From the NCBI RefSeq assembly GCF_029525555.1, contig NZ_JAPDHZ010000006.1:620001-684000 (forward strand): a stretch of 64,000 nucleotides of DNA, read 5' to 3'. This document shows positions 48,018-59,310 of the stretch, piece by piece; position 1 is the stretch's first letter; every line of letters starts with the position of its first letter. This DNA is from Cohnella ginsengisoli. GTDB lineage: Bacteria; Bacillota; Bacilli; Paenibacillales; Paenibacillaceae. A model generated the notes under the pieces. It had not been told where the DNA came from, searched no databases, and was given only the letters and a program-made list of their open reading frames with translations. The position numbers were made by a program, and so were the translations under genes.

Positions 48018-51000
48018 TTGCAGCGTCTTCAACTTCGTTTTCGTCTCGTCCCCTTTCTTTTGCTGATGACGATCCTGTCACAATCGCTTGGCGCGCTAGG
48101 CGCATCGGCTGCGAACGGCGGCCCCGCAGCGGTAACGCTTCAGCCCGCGGACAACAATCCGGTCGTTCCGGCCAACGCGCAGCTCTCCGTCACTTTCGAC
48201 GAAGCCATCTCCCGTGGTACGGCTGGTACCGTATTGATCAAAGAGGTTGCGTCGAACAACACTGTGGGCAGCTATGACATAGCGACGGACATGACACGTC
48301 TTTCGATCAGCCCCAACAATCAGCTCAATATTTTGCCCGCACCCGGAGCTCTTCAGGCCGGCTTGGACTATTACGTTCAAATCACGCCTGGCTCGCTCGT
48401 CGGGAGCAGCGGCTATTTCGGCGGCATTACGGATGCGACGGCCTGGAACTTCCATGTCATAGCCGCCGATACGACACCGCCCGCGGTCAGCGCCTTCGCC
48501 CCTTCGTCGGGCGATGCGATGTCAGCGACCGGTGCGCTGTCGATTACTTTTAACGAGCCCGTTCAAGCCGCATCCGGCAGTATCCAGATCGTGCGACGGG
48601 ATACGCAGGACGCGCAGGTTATTTCCGTGCTGTCCTCCGCCGTCACGGGATCGGGGACGAACGTTATTCGCGTCCAGCCCCCGACGCGGCTTGCCGCCAG
48701 TACGCAATACGACGTGCTCATCGACAATGGCGCATTCGTCGATGCCGTCGGCAACAAATTCGCCGGCATCTCCGGTCCATACATATGGTCGTTTTCGACT
48801 ACGGCTTCCGCTGTAGCGGCGCCGCAGTTCATCTATCCTGCACGCGGCGCCGCCGCCGTGAACGGCGACGCTCCGATTACGCTTCAGCTTCAATTCCAGA
48901 CGGGGATGAAGGCGGGAGCGACAGGGAATATTACGGTCAAAAAAGGTATCGAACAACGAGACGGTGGAAACGATTCCCGCCAACTCTTCGCGCATTACCT
49001 TTAGCGGCGCTAACGTTAACATTGCAATGAACGCAGCGCTCGTGCGCAATACCTCTTATTATGTATTAATCGACCCAGGCGTGCTGTTGACATCGAGCGG
49101 AGAAGCGTATGAAGGAATCGTAGATCCGACAGGTTGGAATTTCTCCACGTTGGCCTCCGTAGATTCGACGCGACCGACGGTATCCTCATTTGCTCCCGCT
49201 TCCGGCGGGTCGACGACCGATATTGCGGGCAGCCTGAGTATTCAGTTCAGCGAGCCTGTCGTCCCCGGCTCCGGCAATGTCGTCATTCGCAATGCCGACA
49301 CGAACGCGGTATTTTGTTCGATACCGGTGACGGCGCCCTCGATCACGGGAGGCGGCACTTCCGTAATCGCGATCAAGCCATGCGCGTCCTTCTCGCCGAA
49401 CGTCAGCTATGCCGTGCAGATCGGCACCATGGCATTCGCGGACCTTTCGGGCAACTATTTCGCGGGCATCGGCACTTCGGATCTCACCACTTGGCGGTTC
49501 CGCGTAGCTTCGGATACGACGCCGCCCGAGTTGATTGCCACGGATCCGGCTCCGCTGCTCAATAGCGTGCGTACGAATGCGGTCCTGCGGATGACCTTCA
49601 GCGAGCCGGTAAGACTGGCTTCCTCAACGGTCACGGCCAGTGCGAACCTCGCTAACGGCGGCACGTCCGTCAAAATTCCGCTCGCCATCGCGGTTGACGG
49701 TGCGGATCCCCGGATCGTCACGCTGACGCCGGACACACCTTTCGCCGTAGCTTCCCGCTATGTCGTCAACGTGCCTGCGAATGCGATCGCCGATCTGGCG
49801 GGCAATGCGTATCCCGGCATTCTGAACGACTACCGTTGGACATTCCAGACGATCGGGACGGATACTACGGCTCCTGGGCTCGCAAGCGCGACAATGGATG
49901 GGGCGGCTGTCGTGCTGCTAACCTACGGAGAAGCGTTGGACGAGTCCTCGATTCCGTTTGCGTCCAATTATTATGTGACCGTGAACGATGTCCCCCGTCA
50001 GGTCAATTCAATCACGGTCAAAGGAACGCAAGTGCGCTTGACGCTGCAGTCAGGCGTGGCCGTCGGACAGAAGGTGAAGGTCTCTTACACGCTCGGCGCT
50101 ATCACGCTTAAGGACCTGTCGGGCAATGCCGCAGCTGCCTTTAATGCCACGAATGTTGCGAATACGGCCGATACGACGCTGCCGCGTCCGTCGAGCGGCG
50201 TGGTGTCCGGCAGCGTAGTGACCTTAACGTTTAACAAGTCGCTTGCTCCAGTGTCTGCGTCCGCTGCTAGTCAATTCACCGTGAAGGTGAACGGAACTGC
50301 GCAGAGCATATCGTCGATCTCCTCGAACGGCGCGAACGTGACGATCATTCTGTACAGTACGATCGCGAGCAGCCATTCCGTGTCGGTGAGCTATTCGCCG
50401 GGCAGCTACAAGCTTACGGATTTATCCGGGAACGATGCGGCGGGATTCACGGACTTTTATGTGCAAAATGCGAACGATACGACGCCGCCGGCGCTTTCCG
50501 GCGTGACGGTGCTAGGTACATCGGTCGTCCTGTCGTACAACGAGGGGCTCCTATCGTCCTCCGTTCCGCAGAAGTCGAGCTTCTCCGTGCTGGTCGGCGG
50601 ATCGGCCGCGGAAATCACCGGCGTAGCGGTCGCTAACAATACGGTCACGCTGACCTTGTCGTCCACGGTGATTCCGAATCAGACCGTTACAGTTACCTAC
50701 ATCCCGGGAGCTACGCCGATCAAGGATCTGGCGGGCAATCAGGCTGCATTGTTCACCGGGTACTCGGTGACTGCGGGCTCGACGGCGGCAGCTACATTAT
50801 CAAGCATCTCCATTGACGGGACGAAGCTGACGCTTCAATATTCGGGCGCGCTTAACGCCTCGATTATTCCTTACGTGGCTCAATATACGGTGAAAAACGC
50901 GGACGGGGGGGCTGTTCGGCATCAGCAATATTACCGTCAGCGGTGCGCAGGTTATATTGACGCTCACGGCGCCGGCAATCGCGGGCAAGGCGGTTAGCGT

Positions 51001-52384
51001 GAGCTATTCGCCAGCCGGCAACGCGCTGAAGGATGCCTCGGGTCAAGCGGTAGCCGCATTTGCCGACAGGGCGGCGACCAATCAGACGTCCGCGGCAGCC
51101 GGACTTCCAGATTACCTGTCGCTGGATGGTGCGGGCGGTCTGCTGCTTAGTCAGACCGTGGCATCGAAAACTTCGGGCACCACGCCTTCCGGCAAGACCG
51201 CAGGGCGGTACAACCTGGATAGAGATAAAGTAACGTTGGCCTATACGGCACTTGGCACGGCGCTTAATGCCGGCACCGTCAGCGTGCCCCAACTTACGTT
51301 CAGCGTACCGCAGAGCGAGGCCGGCGCGATCGTCGCCATCCCGGTCATGGCGCTCGCTGGCGCAGTCTCGCAAAATTCTGCCGCCGTGTTCAGGCTGGAT
51401 TATGGAGACCTCTTGTTCAGCTTGCCGCTTAAAGCCGTGAACTTCAGCAAGGAAGTTCAGGCGAGCGGCGGCGACATGACAAGTGCCTATCTGTTGCTCA
51501 AAATTGAAAAACTATCGAATACATCGTTGGCATCGGCGCTGAACGCCAAGGGCGTCCAAATGCAGTCTCCCGCAGCGGACTTCTCGGCTTCGATCGAAGT
51601 CGGCGGATCCGCGCGAGCGATCGACGAATATAGCACGTACGTGACCCGGTCGTTTTTGCTGCCGACTACTAGCGCGAGCGCATCCGATGCGGCGGTCGTC
51701 CGACTGGACGGCGACTCCGGCGAGATTGTCTATGTGCCGACTAAGGCTACAGTTAGCGGATCGACACTGCGCGTGGACTTCATGCGCAAAAGCAATAGCG
51801 TCTATGCCGTCGTCGCGAAGCCTGTCACGCTATTCAGCGATATGACGAAGCATTGGGCGGGACCTGACGTCGGGGCGCTGGCATCGAAGTTCATTGTAAA
51901 AGGGAGCACAAATTCGGCCTTCGCGCCCGAACGCAAAATTACGCGCGCCGAGTTTGCAGAATTTATCGTGCGCGGCCTGGGATTGAATGGGAGCTCGGCT
52001 TCGGCGGCCAAATTCTCCGATGTGGGGAGCGGCGGCACATCCGCTGCATACATTGGCGCGGCGGCCAAAGCGAGCATCGTGCAGGGTGGGGCCGATGGCC
52101 GCTTCCGGCCGAACGCGACGATCACACGCGAGGAGATGGCGACGATGATGCTGCGCGCGATGTCATACGTCGGAGTCATGCCAACCGTGACGGGCTCGGA
52201 GATTAACGCTTATAAAGACCGTACGAGCGTTAGCAGCTGGGCGAAGGACGCCGTCGTAGCAGCAGTCAAGACAGGGCTGATCAAGGGCGTAACGGCGACC
52301 CAGCTGAAGCCGAAGGACAACGCCACCCGCGCGCAAGCGGCGATTATCGTGAAGCGGTTCCTGGAGTACGTGGAGTTGTTGTAG
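48018..52384 (+). CDS. Large exported protein with Ig-like and SwmB-like repeats and three C-terminal SLH domains (two frameshifts)
   Basis: The corrected protein has 1454 residues. After a signal peptide (core LVPFLLLMTILSQSLGALG) come Big_5/Ig-like modules that begin with DTTPPAVSAFAPSSG, DSTRPTVSSFAPASG and DTTPPELIATDPAP, then SwmB-like modules each opening with DTTAPGLA, DTTLPRPS or DTTPPALS and ending LTDLSGNDAA or similar. Three SLH repeats (from about residue 1270; TRAEFAEFIVRGLG, TREEMATMMLRAM, TRAQAAIIVKRFL) anchor it. The frame breaks at A6 48939-48944 and G7 50905-50911, one surplus base each. TTG 48018 follows GGAGG. A structural or adhesin role is likely; no enzyme domain is visible. 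Confidence 0.85.
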
Positions 52385-52408
52385 CGCAAGAGAATAGCAA
52401 AGTAGTTG

Positions 52409-52447
52409 AAAAGGGATGAAGCGACTTTCGCTTTATCCCTTTTCTAT
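52409..52447 (+). terminator. Intrinsic terminator after the 48018 SLH gene
   Basis: A long stem (AAAAGGGATGAAGCGA / TCGCTTTATCCCTTTT, 3-base loop) with the A/T arms acting as a T tract lies 25 bases past the stop. Confidence 0.88.
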
Positions 52448-52769
52448 TTGGCCGGTATGTTTATGCGATGTTAAGTGAGGTTAAACTTCCAATTCTATCT
52501 TTACATAGAGATAACGCTTATTTAATGTGTCGAAAATGTGATAGATGGGTAATTATTGATATTAATTTTTCTTAAACGCACCCATTAAGCGGAAAATATG
52601 AAGTATGCTAGGGTCAATCGGCTCCTACTAGACGGCCTAAAATACCAACGTTTATATCTTTAGGGAAAATTAACCGTATACAAAGTTGACCTGGTTCCCA
52701 AGTATTCGATAAAATACTAGAGAGTATCAAAATTTAATGTATTTAACAAAACAAGTAGAGGTGAGACGT
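52448..52769 (+). promoter_or_regulatory. AT-rich promoter region of the 52770 SLH gene
   Basis: No gene is present. A promoter candidate is TTGACC at 52686-52691 and TAAAAT at 52710-52715, spaced by 18 bases, giving a leader of about 50 bases to TTG 52770. The remaining 240 bases are AT-rich without recognisable operators or repeats. Confidence 0.55.
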
Positions 52770-55029
52770 TTGGTACTGAAGAAAAAAGTCGTAGCGGGCA
52801 CGATCGCCGCTAGCTTGGCCTTCACTGCGCTAGCAGGGTTGCCGCTGAGCAACAAGGGTCTGGCAGAGAAATTGGGTATTAGCGTCGCATATGCGGCCGG
52901 TAACAATTTTGATGCATATGAGGCGATGGCGAAAGAGATCCACGACCAGCTGACGGTTAACAAGGCTGTATATGCGCCAAGTGTGGCGGGCGTTGTTTAT
53001 CCGAAGGGCAAGAACAATAATAGTGTCGCTAGTGTTACATACACGGTTTATACAGGCACTCCTGCTGAACAATCCGTTGAGAAGAGCGTGTATGATATTG
53101 GCGGCCAGTTGGTCGGCAAGCTGAACCTGGGTGATAAATCTTCCCCCCGATCGTAATGCATTCGACACGCTTATCGCCGCTTATCTTAAGTTCATCTTCG
53201 GACAAGATGCTGATGCGTTTAGCATCACCAGCTCGAGCGTCGAAGGTAAAATTAAAGCAGCGACTACTCTGGAGATTGCCGACTTTAACGACTTCCTTTT
53301 CGGTACGCCTAGCGTTCATGGATCCGTATACGAAAGTGTTCAAGGCACCGTATACAGCGTGCAGGACTCCGTATATGGTCAGCTGAGCGGCATGACGGTT
53401 ACCCAACTGAACGGTCTGACCGATCAAGACTATACGTCTGATTACGCTATTGTTAAAGCTTTGCTGGGCAAGGCATTTGAGCAGGCGCTGGCGAATGGTT
53501 CCGATGTCAGTAAATATTTGGTGAGGAATGAAGTAAACAAGGCCGATTTCGAGTCGCTCATTGAGAATTTCCGCAATGCAGTCGGTACTGATGTATTCGA
53601 CAAAGCGATCAGCGAGCTATTTAAAGCTTATATTCAAGCCAACCACATCACCGGCATTCCGGATTATGTTGGTGGCGGTGGCGGCGGCTCCGCAGTCGTC
53701 ACGGATCCATCCGTTGCCCAGCTGGTTCAAGATCTGGCAGCCCTCAAGTCCAAGATCGCGGCAGCTACCGGCGAAGAAAAGGACAAGCTGATCGCTCAAG
53801 CCGTCGCTAAGGCGAACGAAGTCGTAGCGAAGATTCTGACGCTTGACCTCTCTTCCAAGGTTCAAAACGTCAACGGAAAAGCCACGCTGACGCTGTCCGC
53901 AGCAGACATCACGAAGCTGATCTCGGCTGTCGCTGACGCGAAGAAAGCCCTTGCTGACGCAGTAGGTACCGCTGACGGCCTCAACATCGGCGACATCACG
54001 ATCAACCTTGGCGCGATCACCCAATCGGGCGCGTCCGTGTCGCTTCCGCAAGAACTGTGGACGCTGGCAAACGACGTCAAGGCTGACGGCGTTGCCATCA
54101 AGATCGGCGCGCTGAGCGCTACGCTGCCTGTAGGCACCTTCACTGAAGCCGTTACCCTCGGCGTCACGATCGAATCCGGCGACGCTGCATCCTCCGTCAC
54201 TTCGGGCGTATACGGCAAATCCGTAGCCTCCGACGTTTACGGCTTCGATCTTCAAGTCGGCGGCAAGGCTGTCGAGCAGTTCAACAAGCCGATCAAGCTG
54301 CGTCTGCCGCTGAAGAACCTGACGGGCGTAGACAAGGAGCTGCTCACCACGGGCCGCGTCGAAGCTGACGGCAAGGTGTCGACCCAAGGCGGTACGCTCG
54401 ACGGAGACTTCATCGTAGAGCCGCGCTACAGCTTCTCGAAGTACTTCGTATTCGAGAACAAAGTATCGTTCAACGATATCGCCAAAGTCCAAAGCTGGGC
54501 TGGTCGTCAGATCCAAGTCGTAGCGGCTAAGGGCGCGATCGAAGGCAAGTCCGCCGGGATCTTCGCTCCGCAGGACAAGATCACGCGCGCTGAATTCGCC
54601 AAGATCCTGATCACGGCGCTCAACCTTGACAATACGCTGGCGACGTCGTCCAAGTTCTCCGACGTACCGGCATCGCACTGGGCTGCTCCGTACATCGCGG
54701 TAGCCGCCGAGCAAGGCATCATCAACGGCAAGACGGCTTCGACGTTCGCGCCGAACGCGACGATCACGCGCGCCGAGATGGCTACGATGATCGCTCGTGC
54801 GCTGAAGGCGACGCAAGGCCTGAAGGATATCGACAATGCCGAAGCGGCGCTGTCCGTATTCAAGGATGCCAACAAGATCGGCTCCGCGTTCCGTTCGAGC
54901 GTAGCATGGGCTGCAGCTAGCGACATCATCATTGGCGCTAACGGCAAGTTCCTGCCGAACAACAATGCGACGCGCGCCGAAGCTGCCGTCATTATCTACC
55001 GCGCGCTCAACTTTAAGCCGCAAGCTTAA
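52770..55029 (+). CDS. Exported protein with three C-terminal SLH domains (one frameshift)
   Basis: The corrected protein has 752 residues: a signal peptide (KKKVVAGTIAASLAFTALAG), an N-terminal helical domain, a Gly-rich linker (YVGGGGGGSA near residue 300), a beta domain, and SLH repeats at about 567-751 marked TRAEFAKILITALN, TRAEMATMIARALK and TRAEAAVIIYRALN. C6 at 53143-53148 carries one surplus base; removal joins GDKSSP to DRNAFDTLIAAYLK. TTG 52770 follows GAGGTGAG, 5 bases after it. Third protein in the window with SLH repeats at its C-terminus, so the CsaB-modified polymer has several clients. Confidence 0.87.
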
Positions 55030-55057
55030 ATGGCGCTGCCCTTATCCATCCAACTTT

Positions 55058-55102
55058 AAAACAACATCCTTCTCTCTTATGAGAGGGGGGATGTTGTTTT
55101 TT
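55058..55102 (+). terminator. Intrinsic terminator after the 52770 SLH gene
   Basis: AAAACAACATCC pairs with GGATGTTGTTTT around an inner CTCTC/GAGAG stem, followed by T's to 55102. Confidence 0.92.
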
Positions 55103-55201
55103 CGAGCTAAAGCAGTGCCTGGCTCAAACGAGGTCTATCGTCAAATGAAGCGCCGTCGTATACTAGTAGGAGACGATTGGAAAAGGCGGGGGGGGCATAT
55201 A

Positions 55202-56242
55202 ATGGCAATCTTAGTTACAGGCGGAGCAGGGTATATCGGCAGTCACACCTGCGTCGAGCTTTTAAACGCTGGGTACGATGTCGTCGTCGTAGATAATCTG
55301 TCCAACAGTAGCGAGGAATCCCTAGCAAGAGTCCGGCAGATTACGAAGCGCGAGTTTCCTTTCTACCCTATCGATCTGCTCGAACTGTCGAAGCTGGAGC
55401 AGGTCTTCGAGGCACACGAGATCGAGGCTGTCGTCCACTTCGCCGGCTCCAAAGCCGTGGGCGAATCGGTAGCGATTCCTCTGAAATATTATGAGAATAA
55501 CTTGATTAGCACGATCAATCTTTGCCAAGTCATGCAGAAGCACGACGTCAAGCGTCTGGTGTTCAGTTCCTCCGCTACGGTGTACGCGCCGACGGATGCC
55601 GGAGCGATATCGGAAGACTTCCCGTTGGCGGCGTCGAATCCCTATGGGCGTTCGAAATGGATGATCGAGGAAATGCTCAGGGATCTCTTTATCTCCGATC
55701 CGGCATGGAGCATCGCGCTGCTGCGGTACTTCAACCCGGTAGGCGCGCATCCTAGCGGCCTGATCGGCGAACACCCGAACGGCAAACCGAACAATCTTAC
55801 TCCTTATATTACACAGGTAGCGGTCGGTAAACTGGACAAGCTTTATGTCTTCGGCGGTGACTATCCGACGCATGACGGTACCGGCGTGCGCGATTACATT
55901 CATGTCATGGACCTGGCCAACGGCCACCTGAAGGCGATCGAGCGCGTGAAGTCGACGACCGGCGCGGAAGCCTATAATCTCGGAACGGGCAGAGGCTATA
56001 GCGTGCTGGAAATGATTCATGCGTTCCGAATCGAATCCGAACGGGACATTCCCTATACGGTGGTCGATCGAAGGCCGGGCGATATCGCCGTTTGCTATGC
56101 GGATCCGTCCAAGGCGCGAGATAAACTGGGATGGCTAGCGACCAGAGGCCTTGCGGAAATGTGCGCGGACGCTTGGCGTTGGCAAAGCCAAAATCCGAAC
56201 GGCTATGAAAAATCGGAGCAAGAGAAGATGCAGCTCATCTGA
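55202..56242 (+). CDS. galE: UDP-glucose 4-epimerase
   Basis: This 346-residue SDR epimerises UDP-glucose and UDP-galactose. The NAD loop LVTGGAGYIGSHTCVELL, HFAGSKAVGES, the SSSATVYA segment with catalytic Ser, and YxxxK in NPYGRSKWMIEE are present, followed by LRYFNPVGAHPSG. The ATG at 55202 begins the family N-terminus MAILVTGG; the longer frame upstream from 54932 runs through the preceding gene. Its binding site is a G8 run (55188-55195) 7 bases before the start. It could supply UDP-Gal to the initiating transferase at 19016. Confidence 0.96.
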   Translation: MAILVTGGAGYIGSHTCVELLNAGYDVVVVDNLSNSSEESLARVRQITKREFPFYPIDLLELSKLEQVFEAHEIEAVVHFAGSKAVGESVAIPLKYYENNLISTINLCQVMQKHDVKRLVFSSSATVYAPTDAGAISEDFPLAASNPYGRSKWMIEEMLRDLFISDPAWSIALLRYFNPVGAHPSGLIGEHPNGKPNNLTPYITQVAVGKLDKLYVFGGDYPTHDGTGVRDYIHVMDLANGHLKAIERVKSTTGAEAYNLGTGRGYSVLEMIHAFRIESERDIPYTVVDRRPGDIAVCYADPSKARDKLGWLATRGLAEMCADAWRWQSQNPNGYEKSEQEKMQLI

Positions 56243-56256
56243 AAATCGCAAATCGC

Positions 56257-56296
56257 GATCCCTCCGGCCTCTGCCGGCAGGGATCATTTTTATTTT
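56257..56296 (+). terminator. Intrinsic terminator of galE
   Basis: GATCCCT-CCGGC pairs with GCCGG-AGGGATC (one bulge), followed by ATTTTTATTTT. Confidence 0.9.
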
Positions 56297-56452
56297 CCGT
56301 GCGCGCGAAATTTATATAATTCTCTTATCATATGTAACTTTTTGTAGTTTACGGAGTCTACTAATAGAGGGGAAGTATTGGGAGTTTGGTAGGAATCGGC
56401 TGCCGTGCCGCCCCGCGCAAATTTATGACAACATGGGAGCGTATTGCAACTA

Positions 56453-59162
56453 ATGCCTGAATCGAAGTTTAACATTCTGAGAGCTGCTAGAGTCGTAAGT
56501 ATACCAATGTTGGCGGGAACGCTCGTCGTCGCTTCGTTCGCGGGCACCGGCTGGGCGCCGCTCGCGCAGTGGCAACCGGGCGTCGCTTCGGCGGCGACGG
56601 CTGCGGTCACGTACAAGCTGGTGAAGTCCGACGAGGCAATCGTGACGTCCGGCGTGAAGCAGATCAACTATAGCTGGGTGCCGTCGGATACGAAGAAGGG
56701 AACGGAGCTCGTTCATGTGCTGCAGATCGACTTGTCGAATCCGTACGTGCAGATGAACGCGCTCAGCGGGAAAAACGGCAGCGTCACGACCGGCCAGTCG
56801 GTCGGGGCGATGACTAAGGCGACCGGCGCGGTAGCCGGGGTGAACGGGGACGTTTTCAACACGGGCTCATCGAGCGAGGGCGCGCCGCTCGGGGCGGAGC
56901 TGCGCTCGGGACAGCTGCTGGTCGCGCCGACGAAGCTGCAGGGGATGTACGCTTTTGCGCTGACGAAGGACAAGACGCCGATCATCGATCGATTCGCGTT
57001 CTCGGGCAGCGTGCAGGCGGCGGACGGGACGAAGTTCGCGCTATCTGGGCTGAACAACTCTTCGTACACGACATATCCGGATAAGACGGCGAGCCATGTC
57101 AACGCGCTGTACATGTACACGAACGCCTGGACGGCGGGCAGTCGGCCGGCCAACAGCGGCACGACGCCGATGGAAGCGCTGGTCGTGGACGGCGTCGTGA
57201 CGGAGATCGGCGACGGGGTGCAGATCCAGACGCCGATCCCGGCGAACGGCTACATCCTCCGCGGGCACAAGGGCAAGGATTCGGGGAACTTCATCCTGAA
57301 CAGCCTGCCGGTCGGCACGCAGGTGACGAGCGCGTACAATCTCGTGTCGCAGACGAGCGGCAAGACGTACGGCGAGAGCGACTTTCAGATGATCGTGAGC
57401 GGGCACACGCTGCTCATGGACGGCGGCAAGGCGTCGGCGTTCAGCCGGGACGTCAGCGGCGTCAGCGGCTCCGCGGACCGGGCGCGCACGGCGGTCGCGT
57501 ATTCGCAGGACGGCAAGACGGCGTACCTCGTGACCGTCGAGGAGTACGGCTCGCATGACGGCGTGACGCTGACGGAATTCCAGAAGATTCTGACGGCGCT
57601 CGGCGTGTGGAAGGCGGTTAATCTCGACGGCGGCGGTTCGACGACGATGATTACGCGTCCGCTCGGCGAGACGGCCACGACGCTGGCGCATCCGACCTAC
57701 TTCGGCACGACGCAGCGGGCGGTGGCCAACGGCATCGGCGTGTTCACGACCGCGCCGGCAGGCGAGACGAAGGGGATCGCGGCGAGCGGGCCGAAGACGC
57801 TGTTCATCGGCCAGCAGGCGACATATTCGCTCAAGGCCTACGACACGTACTACAACCCGATCGATGCCGCCGGTTTGACCCCAAGCTGGAGCGTGAGCGG
57901 CGGGCTTGGCGCCTTCGGTAACGGCGTGCTGACCGCGTCGAAGGCGGGCACCGGGGGAACTGACGGTGAAGGCGGGCGCGGCGACTGACAAGGTCGGCAT
58001 CGAGGTAATCGGCGGCTCGCAGATCAATCAGCTGAAGGCGACGCCGAACACGACCGTGCTCGAGCCGGGCGCGAAGATTGCGGTCAAGCTGTCGGCGACC
58101 CTCGCGGACGGACGCACGCTCGAGGTGCCGGCGGATTCGGCGAAGTGGGAGTTCAAGGGCTTCACGGCGGCCGCGAGCGGCGGCGTCATCACGATCGGCG
58201 CGGTCGGCGACGGGACGAAGACCGGCTACGCGATCGCCAGGTACGACGGCTTCTCGACGGCGTTCGCGCTGAGCGCGGGAGCGGAGAAGAGCTTCGAGAC
58301 GTTTGAGACCGCGACCTATCCGGTGACGTTCGACAAGCTCCCGGCCGAGACGGCCGGCACGGCTGCGATCGTGACGGGACTGCCGGGCCGCGAGACGTCG
58401 AAGGCGCTGCAGCTGACCTACGATTTCACGGCCGGCACCGGCGACCGCTTCGCCTACGCCTTGCCGAACGGCAGCGCGGGCCTGGCGATCACGGGCAGTC
58501 CGAGCGCGTTGACGCTGGACGTCTATGGCGACGGCTCCAACAACTGGCTGCGCGCCGAGTTCAAGGGCGCGGACGGCAAGCTGGCGCGCGTGGACATCGC
58601 CAAGATGGTCAACTGGAGCGGCTGGAAGCAGGTTCGCGTCGATCTGGCGGGCAGCGGCCTGACTTATCCCGCGACGCTGACCAAGCTCTACGTCGTCAAT
58701 CTGGCAGAAGGTCAGGACGAACGAGCGCTGACGGGCTCGGTCGCTTTTGACAATCTGTCGCTTCAATACCCGGCGGCCGTCGACGATGACGCCCAGTCGG
58801 ATATCGTGCTCAAGCTGGGTCAAAAGTCCGCTGCGGTAGACGGCAAGAGCGTGGCGCTCGACATCGCGCCGCTGCTGCTGAACGGCACGACCTACCTGCC
58901 GCTCCGCTTCGTATCGGACGCGCTCGGCGCGGATATCGGCTGGGACCAAGCGGCGCAGAAGGCGACCGTTACCGGCGGCGGCAAGCTTGTCGAGCTATGG
59001 GTCGGCAAGCCGGACTTGCTCAATACCGGCATCCGCGCGACGGCCGCGGCGACGCCGATCCTGCGCAGCGGGAGAGTGCTCGTGCCCGTGCGCGTCGTTT
59101 CCACGGAGCTCGGACGGAAGGTCGGGTGGGACCAGAAGACCAAGACGATTACAATTCGCTAA
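56453..59162 (+). CDS. Exported phosphodiester glycosidase family protein with C-terminal copper-amine-oxidase-like domain (one frameshift)
   Basis: The corrected protein has 902 residues. It has a signal peptide (to about residue 45), a phosphodiester glycosidase (NAGPA-like, DUF2233) domain around residues 65-440 with AVAGVNGDVFN and NLDGGGSTTM, which is the family hallmark, then Ig-like beta modules (IAASGPKTLFIGQQ; NTTVLEPGAKIAV), and a C-terminal copper-amine-oxidase N-terminal-like domain (DIAPLLLNGTTYLPLRFVS; RVLVPVRVVSTELG). Such domains often bind wall components. The frame breaks in G5 57953-57957 (one surplus G). ATG 56453 or the TTG at 56444 may be the start; both have a weak GGGAG. 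It may cleave sugar phosphodiesters in wall polymers; the substrate is not known. Confidence 0.82.
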
Positions 59163-59310
59163 TCTTGCGCTGCTAGACCTAGTAGGCCCGTCCACGTCGC
59201 GCGCAAATATGATATGATGGAGGCATACCTTGTCTCCATTCAAGCCCGCCGGGGCTGAAAGCGTGCGACGCGGGACGGTCCGGAGTAGGGCGCGGAGGGG
59301 AGTTGCTCGA

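Noticed and set aside
53617..55023. 468-residue open frame on the minus strand
   Set aside because: It lies opposite the SLH protein; Arg/Asp/Leu-rich shadow composition and no motifs.
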